Shown here one piece after another: positions 38,509 through 44,662 of a DNA stretch of 44,662 nt; position 1 is the stretch's first letter; every line of letters begins with the position of its first letter. The DNA lies in the NCBI GenBank assembly GCA_016209535.1, contig JACQVW010000835.1, forward strand, positions 1 to 44,662. Reading direction: 5' to 3'. The notes under the pieces were generated by a model that worked only from the letters and a program-made list of their open reading frames with translations, did no database searches and was not told where the DNA came from. Source of the stretch: Planctomycetota bacterium (GTDB lineage Bacteria > Planctomycetota > UBA8108 > SXIK01). Position numbers and translations under genes: made by a program.

Positions 38509-40629
38509 ATGTTGCGACGCGAAGCGCTCTGGACTCTCGCGGTCCCATCGATCCTTGCCTGCGCGCCGGCCCCGGCGGCGGACCCGCCCCTGGACGCGCG
38601 CCTCGAGCGGGCGAAGACGCTCGACGACTACCACCCCTGGACCCCCGTCACCGACCTCGCCGCGTGGCGCGAGCGGGCGCAGCGCGTGCGCGACCAGGTC
38701 CTCGTCGCGGCGGGCCTCTGGCCCATGCCTCCCGCCGAGCCGCTCGACCCCGTGATCCACGGGAGGATCGACCGGGGCGACTACACCGTGGAGAGGGTCT
38801 TCTTCCGGAGCTACCCGGGCTTCTACGTCACGGGGAGCCTCTACCGGCCCAAGGGGGAGTCGAAGGAGCCGCGCCCCGCCGTCCTCTCGCCCCACGGCCA
38901 CTGGCCCAACGGACGGTTCTTCGAGCGCTCCGACGCGGACGCCCGCAGGGAGATCGAGAAGGGGGCCGAGGTGACGCTCGCCGGCGGCAAGTACCCGCTC
39001 CAGGCCCGCTGCGCCATGCTCGCGCGACTGGGCTGCGTGGTCTTCCACTACGACATGGTGGGCAACGCCGACTCGAAGCAGATCGGCCACGCCCAGGGCT
39101 TCCGCGACGCCGAGGCGGGCCTCCGGCTCCAGAGCGCCTTCGGCCTGCAGACCTACAACTCGGTCCGCGCCTTCGACTTCCTCGCGGGCCTGCCCGGCGT
39201 GGACCCGAAGAGGATCGCCGTGACGGGCGCGAGCGGCGGCGGCACCCAGACCTTCTTCCTCTGCGCCATCGACGACCGCCCGGCCGTGGCCTTCCCCGCC
39301 GTCATGGTCTCGACGGCGATGCAGGGCGGGTGCGTCTGCGAGAACGCTCCGCTCCTCCGCGTCGGCACGGGGAACATCGAGTTCGCCGCCCTCATGGCCC
39401 CGCGGCCCCTGGGCATGACGGGCGCGAACGACTGGACCCTCGAGATCGAGAAGAAGGGCCTGCCCGAGCTGAAGGCCCTCTACGGGGCCTTCGGCGTCCC
39501 GGACCTGGTCGACGCGAAGTGCTATCCCCACTTCGACCACAACTACAACCAGGTGAGCCGCGAGCGCATGTACGCCTGGTTCAACCGGCACCTGAAGCTG
39601 GGCCACCCCGAGCCCGTGGAGGAGCGGCCCTTCGAGCCCATCCCGCCCGCCGAGCTCTCGGTCTTCGACGCCGAGCACCCGCGACCCGCCGACGCTGCCG
39701 ACGCGGCGGCGCTGCGACAGACGCTGACCGCGATCTCGGAGCGCCAGATGGCGGCGATCGCGCCGCGCGATGCCGCGAGCCTCGCCGAGCACCGGCGCAT
39801 CGTGGGGGCGGCGCTGCGAGCGGTCGTGGTGAGCGGGCTGCCGGCGCCGGGCTCGGTGCGCGACGCCGGGGAGGCCGCCGCCTCCACCGGAGCGCAGGGC
39901 CAGCGGAAGCTCGTCCTCCAGCGCGCCGGCTCGGCCGATCGCGTGCCGGCTCTCCTGGCCATGCCCAAGGAGTGGAAGGGCGCGGTGGCGGTGATCGTCA
40001 GCGAGGCCGGCAAGGGGGCGGTCCTCGGCGGCGCCGAGGGCGGCGCGCCGCCGGGCGGCCTCGCGGGCCTCGCGCGGGCGGCCCTCGAGCGCGGCGCCGC
40101 AGTCCTGGCGCCCGACGCGTTCCTCGTGGGGGAGGCGCGCCGGGGCGACACGGGGCCGCAGGTCGACTCGAGGCGCCACGTGGACTACTTCGGCTACACC
40201 TTCGGCTACAACCGGACGCCGCTCGCGAACCGGGTCCACGACGTCTTGACGGCGATCGCGTACGCCCGGGACCTGCCGGGCGCGAAGGCCATCCACCTCG
40301 TGGGGCTCGGCGAGGGCTGCCTCTGGGCGCTCCTCGCCCGCGCCCTCGCGGGCGACGCCGTCCGGGCCACGATCGCCGAGAGGCCCTCCTTCGACTTCGC
40401 CGACGCGAAGGACCCGAGCGACCTCCGCTTCCTGCCCGGAGGACTCAAGTACGGCGGGTGGGGCGCGTTCGCGGCCGTCTCGGCGCCGGCGGACCTCTGG
40501 CTCGCCGGGAAGCGCGAGCCGCCCGCGGTCCTCGCGGCGGCCTATCGCGCCGCGGGGGCCGAGGGGAGGCTCCGGCGGGTCGAGTCCGCCTCCTCCCTGG
40601 CTGAGGTCCTCGGGGAGATCCTCCGGTAG
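38509..40629 (+). CDS. Exported tandem alpha/beta-hydrolase (acetyl xylan esterase-like)
   Basis: 706 aa from ATG 38509, with GGAGG shortly upstream; the signal peptide ends near PAPAA, with an ILAC motif that could be a weak lipobox. The first hydrolase domain (about 110-390) has PAVLSPHGHWPNG, VFHYDMVGNADS and the nucleophile elbow GAS242GGGTQTF, with H341-F-D-H344 downstream. A second, degenerate hydrolase-like domain (470-700) has VLAPDAFLVGEARRGD and LVGLGEGCLWALLARALAG, where the elbow reads GLGEG and lacks the Ser. Likely deacetylates or de-esterifies carbohydrate outside the cytoplasm (inference from family). It ends 7 bp before the next gene. Confidence 0.85.
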   Translation: MLRREALWTLAVPSILACAPAPAADPPLDARLERAKTLDDYHPWTPVTDLAAWRERAQRVRDQVLVAAGLWPMPPAEPLDPVIHGRIDRGDYTVERVFFRSYPGFYVTGSLYRPKGESKEPRPAVLSPHGHWPNGRFFERSDADARREIEKGAEVTLAGGKYPLQARCAMLARLGCVVFHYDMVGNADSKQIGHAQGFRDAEAGLRLQSAFGLQTYNSVRAFDFLAGLPGVDPKRIAVTGASGGGTQTFFLCAIDDRPAVAFPAVMVSTAMQGGCVCENAPLLRVGTGNIEFAALMAPRPLGMTGANDWTLEIEKKGLPELKALYGAFGVPDLVDAKCYPHFDHNYNQVSRERMYAWFNRHLKLGHPEPVEERPFEPIPPAELSVFDAEHPRPADAADAAALRQTLTAISERQMAAIAPRDAASLAEHRRIVGAALRAVVVSGLPAPGSVRDAGEAAASTGAQGQRKLVLQRAGSADRVPALLAMPKEWKGAVAVIVSEAGKGAVLGGAEGGAPPGGLAGLARAALERGAAVLAPDAFLVGEARRGDTGPQVDSRRHVDYFGYTFGYNRTPLANRVHDVLTAIAYARDLPGAKAIHLVGLGEGCLWALLARALAGDAVRATIAERPSFDFADAKDPSDLRFLPGGLKYGGWGAFAAVSAPADLWLAGKREPPAVLAAAYRAAGAEGRLRRVESASSLAEVLGEILR

Positions 40630-40636
40630 CCGCGCC

Positions 40637-42961
40637 ATGGGCACGCCCTCCTGCCTGCTGGCGCTCCTCGCCCTCCTGGGGGGCGCCGCGCGAGGCGCGC
40701 AGGAGCCGCGGCGCGTCCCGCTCAAGCTCCTCTCCTACAACCTCCATGGCGGCCAGGAGGCCACCGCGGCCGTCATGGCCAGGTTCATCGCGGGCGTGGG
40801 GGCCGACGTCGTGAGCCTCCAGGAGGTCCCGTCGGCGCAGTACCGCGACGACCTGGCGCGCCTCGCGGGGTACCCGCACGTGAGCCTCCTCGACCGCGGC
40901 AAGGCGCTCCTCTCGCGCCTGCCCCTCGAGGGCGAGCGGGTCATCCCCCTCGTCTTCGACAGGAGCCTCGTGCGCGCGACGGTGGCGGTCGAGGGGATCC
41001 CCGTCTCGCTCTACGGCGTGCACATCTCCTGGGACGTCGACGGGAACAAGCAGGCGCGCCAGATCGTGGACTCGGTCCTGCCCGCCGACCCGAACCCGCG
41101 GAAGGTCCTGATCGGCGACTTCAATGACGAGCACTACTCGACCCAAAACACGACCCTCGAGACGGTCCTCGCGGACGCCTGGAGCGACCTCGGCGTGCGG
41201 CCCGGGGCCCGCACGACCTGGCCCGCGACGGGCTTCGCCGGGAGCGAGGGGCACCAGCTCATCGACCTCCTCCTCTACGACCCGCGGGGCGGCATGCGCC
41301 CCGTCTCGGGCGAGATCCCGAACCTGAGCCCGGTCCTCTCGGACCACCGGCCCGTGATCTTCACGATGGATCTCGCGGATCCCATCGCGATCGACCCGCC
41401 CGCGGGCTTCGAGGTGGACTGGCTCCTCGGCGACATGCTCCTCGATGTCCGCTTCGATCGCGAGGTGGACGAGGCCTCGGCCGGGGATGCGGCGAGGTAC
41501 GCCGTGCTCGATACCGCGGGCCGGTTCGGCCGTGCCATCGAGGGCGTCCTCGTCGACCCCCGCCGCCGGCGCGTCCGGCTCACCGTGGCGCCGTTGAACC
41601 CGGCGATGGACTACGTCCTCCAGGTCGAGGGCGTGCGAGCCCGGGCCGGGACCATCGGCTGCCCGAGGCTGCGCCGCGTGCTGACGTATCTCCCGAACCT
41701 CCTCGCGAACGCCGGCGCCGAGGGCGGGACGAGCGGCTGGGATGTCCAGGGCGGGCTCGCGGCCCTCGCCGAGCTGCGGCAGCTCCGCCCCTACACCGGG
41801 GAGGCCTTCTTCGGCGGCGGCGCGACGGAACCCGTCTCGAAGGCATCCCAGACCGCGAGCCTCGAGCGGTCCGCGCCCGAGATCGACGCGGGCCGTGCAG
41901 TCCTCGTCCTCGGCGCTCACCTCGCCACGGGCTACCTGTCGTTCCCGGGAGGGGAGAGCCGCCCCGAGCCGTACGACGACTCGGAGTTGCTGGTCGAGGT
42001 CCTCGACGCGGGCGGATCGGTCCTCCTCGAGACATCATCGGGCAAACGCGACACGCTCGACTGGCACCCGTACCGCGAGGAGGTCCCGCTCCCGCCGGGG
42101 AGCCGGGCCGCGCGCGTGACCATCGCCGCGTACCGCAAGACGCTGCTCGGCGGGCCGCAGGTGGACGGAGCCATCGACGATGCCTTCGCCGGCCTGCGCG
42201 TCCTCTCCGCGCCGCACGGGCGGAAGAGCGGGAACCTGCTCCGGAACGGCGGCGCCGAGAGCGGCGCCATCGACCCCTGGGAGGCGACGCCGAACGTCGC
42301 GGTCCTGGCGAACTACGCGGCGCTCTCGGGCTCCCAGGTCGTGGCCGCCAGGGGCTCCTGGCTCTTCATCGCGCGGCAGCGCCGCGACGGCGGCCACCTG
42401 TCCCAGGAGGTGCCGCTGCCCTCGCACGGGCCCGGGGACTACCTGCGGTGGGGGGGCTGGGTGCGCTCCTGGGCGAGCCGCACGACGGGCGTCCTGCGCC
42501 TCGAGGTGCTCGACGCGCAGGGCTTGGTCCTCGTCGCGGCCTCGAGCTGGCCGCGGCACGAGGCGGAGTGGACCCTCGTCGAGCGATTCACGCCGGTCCC
42601 GCGTGGCGCTGCGCGCCTGCGCCTCGCGCTCGAGACCCAGGGCGCCGACCTCGCCTTCCTGTCCGACGGCCTCTTCGCCTGCCTCGAGGGCGGCCCCGAG
42701 GGCGCCGGGTGGTTCGCCCGCGGCGACGTCGAGCGCGACGGGCGCCTCACGGTCTCGGACGCGATCGCGGTCCTCCGGGGCCTCTTCGCCGGCGCCGCGG
42801 TCCCCTGCCGGGACGCGGCCGACGCGGACGACGACGGCCACCTCGGCGTGATGGATGCGGTCCGCCTCCTCGGCTACCTCTTCCTCCAGGGCCCTTCCAT
42901 CCCCCCCCCCGGCCTCGCCGCACCGGGGCCGGACCCGACGGAGGACGGGCTGGGCTGCTAA
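40637..42961 (+). CDS. Secreted endonuclease/exonuclease/phosphatase-domain protein with dockerin
   Basis: 774 aa with a signal peptide ending GGAARGAQ. The EEP fold (27-260) has LLSYNLHGG (Asn35), SLQEVPS with the metal Glu, LYGVHISWD, KVLIGDFNDEH and LSDHRPVIF, the complete catalytic set for a DNase-I-like phosphoesterase. A big-domain-like beta segment follows (265-350), then two carbohydrate-binding-like jelly rolls (355-520 and 535-690: LLANAGAEGGTSGW; LLRNGGAESGAIDPW), then a dockerin (about 695-760: DVERDGRLTVSDA, DADDDGHLGVMDA). The protein stops at the tail GPDPTEDGLGC. Substrate unknown (nucleic acid or phosphoester). Its TAA overlaps the stop of the convergent gene. Confidence 0.87.
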   Translation: MGTPSCLLALLALLGGAARGAQEPRRVPLKLLSYNLHGGQEATAAVMARFIAGVGADVVSLQEVPSAQYRDDLARLAGYPHVSLLDRGKALLSRLPLEGERVIPLVFDRSLVRATVAVEGIPVSLYGVHISWDVDGNKQARQIVDSVLPADPNPRKVLIGDFNDEHYSTQNTTLETVLADAWSDLGVRPGARTTWPATGFAGSEGHQLIDLLLYDPRGGMRPVSGEIPNLSPVLSDHRPVIFTMDLADPIAIDPPAGFEVDWLLGDMLLDVRFDREVDEASAGDAARYAVLDTAGRFGRAIEGVLVDPRRRRVRLTVAPLNPAMDYVLQVEGVRARAGTIGCPRLRRVLTYLPNLLANAGAEGGTSGWDVQGGLAALAELRQLRPYTGEAFFGGGATEPVSKASQTASLERSAPEIDAGRAVLVLGAHLATGYLSFPGGESRPEPYDDSELLVEVLDAGGSVLLETSSGKRDTLDWHPYREEVPLPPGSRAARVTIAAYRKTLLGGPQVDGAIDDAFAGLRVLSAPHGRKSGNLLRNGGAESGAIDPWEATPNVAVLANYAALSGSQVVAARGSWLFIARQRRDGGHLSQEVPLPSHGPGDYLRWGGWVRSWASRTTGVLRLEVLDAQGLVLVAASSWPRHEAEWTLVERFTPVPRGAARLRLALETQGADLAFLSDGLFACLEGGPEGAGWFARGDVERDGRLTVSDAIAVLRGLFAGAAVPCRDAADADDDGHLGVMDAVRLLGYLFLQGPSIPPPGLAAPGPDPTEDGLGC

Positions 42962-43728
42962 CGCCGTCCCCCCCGGTGCCCGAGCCCCCTGCGCGGGGCG
43001 TTCTTCACGGCCACGGCGGTCCTGGCCCTCGCGAGGCGCTGGACGAACCTCTCGTGCTGCGGCGTCCGCAGCCCTTCCTCGAGCACGGCGAGGACGCGTT
43101 TCAGATCGCGCCGCAGGAGCGCCGCTGCATCGAGCCAGAGCCCTGGGAAGACACCGCTCTTCAGGATCCCCGACCGGTCGCTGCGGAGGCGGCGATACTT
43201 CCCTCCTCGCAGCACGAACCAGTCGATGGCGCGGTCGTCCACCCGCCAGACGACGTACTCGAGGACGCCGTTCCTCCGGTAGGCCTCGAGCTTCGCGTGG
43301 AGGTCGTAGCTGACCGACGAGCTCGAGACCTCGGCGATGAGCTCCGGCGCCCCCTCGACGTAGTCGTCGGCGCTCGTCCGGGACTGACCGCCGCGCTCGG
43401 GCTCGATCCGGAGGAACAGGTCCGGCTGGGGCTCGTTCACGAGGTCGAGGCGCACCGTGGCGTTGTCGGCGCCTTCGACGCCGCGAGTCCCAGCCTCGTA
43501 GACGCCCATCCACGTCGCCATGTGCCGTTGTGGCTTGCCATGGCGCTTGAGTCTCGTCGGGCTTGGCACGTAGACCACTCCTTCGATCAGCTCCGCCTTC
43601 TTCAGCTCGGGCAGGGACTCGTAGCGCCGCTCGAACTCCTGGCGGGAGAGGCGGTCGCCGCTCTCGAGGCGCGGCAGGGATGGGGCTTCCGAGGTCCCGT
43701 AGACAAGGTGCCGTGCTTTCTGGCTCAT
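42958..43728 (-). CDS. Uma2-family (DUF820) PD-(D/E)XK nuclease-like protein
   Basis: 256 aa. Landmarks: LSRQEFERRYESLPELKKAELIEGVVYVPSP, QPDLFLRI (Pro-Asp), APELIAEVSSSSVSYDLHAKLEAYRRNGVLEYVVW with the Glu and Lys, and FPGLWLDAAALL. The N-terminal 20 residues precede the fold and the last 40 are basic, a possible DNA-binding tail. About 40% alike by eye to the 30273 product, so the two are paralogues. Its stop codon shares bases with the convergent gene's TAA (42958-42961). Confidence 0.86.
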   Translation of the reverse strand: MSQKARHLVYGTSEAPSLPRLESGDRLSRQEFERRYESLPELKKAELIEGVVYVPSPTRLKRHGKPQRHMATWMGVYEAGTRGVEGADNATVRLDLVNEPQPDLFLRIEPERGGQSRTSADDYVEGAPELIAEVSSSSVSYDLHAKLEAYRRNGVLEYVVWRVDDRAIDWFVLRGGKYRRLRSDRSGILKSGVFPGLWLDAAALLRRDLKRVLAVLEEGLRTPQHERFVQRLARARTAVAVKNAPRRGLGHRGGRR

Positions 43729-43804
43729 GGGGGTCCCGTGGGCTCCGGGAGTCTATTCCTCCCCAGCGTATCGCCGAGGGAGCTGCAGCGCCACCGTCCG
43801 CGAC

Positions 43805-44662
43805 TCACTCCCCGACCCGCCAGAGGTAGACCAGGTGCTTCTCCACCTCGTGCAGCCAGAGCTCCTGGACGCGCGCAGGTCTCCAGTCGCCGATGGGGAA
43901 ATCGTGGGCGACGACGCGCGTGCCGGGGCGCAGGGCCTGGAGCCTCGAGCGGAGGATCTCGTTCGACCTCGGGAGGAGGTACACCATGACGACGGTCGCG
44001 TCGGAGAAGTCCGAGGCCGCGATGTCCGCGTGCCGGATCTCGACCCGGTCCGCGACGCCCTCGCGGGCGGCCCGCTCCCGCGCCTCCTGGCAGAGGCGCA
44101 GGTCGTACTCGATCCCCACGCCCCGCGCTCCGCGCTTGGCCGCCTCGACGACGATCCGCCCGTCGCCGCAGCCGAGGTCGTAGACGATGTCCCCCTCGCC
44201 CGCCCCCGCGAGGTCGAGCATCGCGTGCACGATGGGCATGGGCGTGGGGACGAAGGGCCCGAGGCTCGCCGGCAGCTCCGCGCCTTTCACGGTCCAGACG
44301 TAGACCTTGTGCTCGCGGCCCCCGGCCTCCACGGACAGGACGCGGTCCGGGTCCCAGCCATCGATCGGGTGGCAGTGGCTGACGACGCGCGCTCCGGGCC
44401 GCAGGCCCGTCCGGAGGCGAGCCTGGATCCTCTCGTTGCCGCGCCGGCTCAAGAAGAGCGTGACCACGGTCGCGGCCGAGACGTCCGCGGCGAGCGCATC
44501 CTGGAGGACGAATTGAACCAGCCCTTCGACGCCCGCTTCCCGGGCGCGGGCCCTCGCCGCGTCGAGGAGGGCCGGGTCGAGGTCGATCCCGACGCCCCGG
44601 GCGCCCCGACGGAGCGCGGCCTCGATCACGATCCGGCCGTCCCCGCAGCCGAGGTCGTACAC
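43805..44662 (-). CDS. Tandem duplicated SAM-dependent methyltransferase (5' end outside window)
   Basis: The minus-strand frame is open to the window edge; the first codon visible is an internal Val, not the start. Two copies of the same methyltransferase module are fused: VYDLGCGDGRIVIEAALRRGARGVGIDLDP (residues 1-30 of the visible part) and VYDLGCGDGRIVVEAAKRGARGVGIEYD near 160. Each has SAM motif I (DLGCGDGR) and an acidic end of strand 2. Motif 4-like segments ATVVTLFLSRRGNERI and ATVVMVYLLPRSNEIL replace the NPPY of DNA methylases, so the target is more likely a small molecule or protein. Similar to the single-domain SAM methyltransferases; the duplication is unusual. Confidence 0.82.
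   Translation of the reverse strand: MYDLGCGDGRIVIEAALRRGARGVGIDLDPALLDAARARAREAGVEGLVQFVLQDALAADVSAATVVTLFLSRRGNERIQARLRTGLRPGARVVSHCHPIDGWDPDRVLSVEAGGREHKVYVWTVKGAELPASLGPFVPTPMPIVHAMLDLAGAGEGDIVYDLGCGDGRIVVEAAKRGARGVGIEYDLRLCQEARERAAREGVADRVEIRHADIAASDFSDATVVMVYLLPRSNEILRSRLQALRPGTRVVAHDFPIGDWRPARVQELWLHEVEKHLVYLWRVGE

Noticed and set aside
38188-40725. An 845-codon minus-strand open frame opposite the esterase gene
   Set aside because: Composition is biased to Arg/Gly/Glu/Val with no motif, while the plus strand has the GASGGG hydrolase elbow and signal peptide.

Overview
The window is about 70% GC bacterial chromosome. It is most consistent with an uncultured member of the Planctomycetota, although no rRNA or marker gene is present to prove this. 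The evidence is the gene mix: ten secreted proteins with type I dockerin repeats ending in an LNYLFRGGP-like helix and a Cys-containing DPTPDxLGC-type tail, a sulfatase, a ThuA/DUF1080 fusion, a Tat-exported Gfo/Idh oxidoreductase, an FG-GAP/ASPIC/TPR protein, Uma2 proteins, a TMEM14 protein and a scramblase-like protein. No tRNA, rRNA, CRISPR array, insertion sequence with a transposase, or prophage was found.

Layout. 1-1849: a divergent sugar-acid pair (2-keto-3-deoxygluconate kinase-like kinase and a KduD-like dehydrogenase) around a palindromic operator. 1892-6487: a hypothetical gene and a very large CotH/lamin-tail/dockerin protein. 6621-9251: an MFS transporter and a Gfo/Idh oxidoreductase. 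9314-19064: a secreted-protein array with one triple-cohesin/dockerin protein on the minus strand, then seven tandem plus-strand genes for cohesin-like or other beta-sandwich proteins with dockerins. The array has a perfect CRP-type site at its head and shows recent exchange between paralogues. 19300-22997: TMEM14, ThuA/DUF1080, a small protein, a C-terminal CxxCH cytochrome and a dihydroorotate dehydrogenase-like flavoprotein. 22999-25602: an orphan antitoxin, a thioredoxin-fold protein with an in-frame TGA, and an SDR. 25806-31119: a frameshifted secreted-protein gene carrying a small palindromic insertion, a sugar-phosphate isomerase-like gene, scramblase and sulfatase genes, small genes and a Uma2 gene. 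31186-37603: a 1352-codon FG-GAP/ASPIC/thioredoxin/TPR gene, also with one in-frame TGA, then a PADK-repeat protein, a dienoyl-CoA-reductase-like SDR and a TRL-like lipoprotein. 37918-44662: an orphan PqqD-like protein, a tandem esterase, an endonuclease/phosphatase-dockerin protein, a second Uma2 protein and a duplicated methyltransferase.

The most notable observation is two genes interrupted by a single in-frame TGA with the reading frame and domain architecture continuing directly after it. In one (TGA at 23641-23643) the TGA sits exactly at the first catalytic cysteine of a TlpA-type thioredoxin motif, giving U-G-A-C. In the other (TGA at 33289-33291) it lies at the FG-GAP/ASPIC junction. 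Immediately downstream of both TGAs is a foldable hairpin with GG in its loop at +18/+19, the position expected for a bacterial SECIS element. Both genes are therefore candidate selenoproteins. No selA/B/C/D gene is in the window, so the rest of the genome must decide this.

Several promoters with the same shape are visible (TTGACG-like -35, 17-nt spacer, TACAAT/TACACT/TACGAT -10). One places the transcription start at the ATG of a 77-aa protein, so that transcript should be leaderless.
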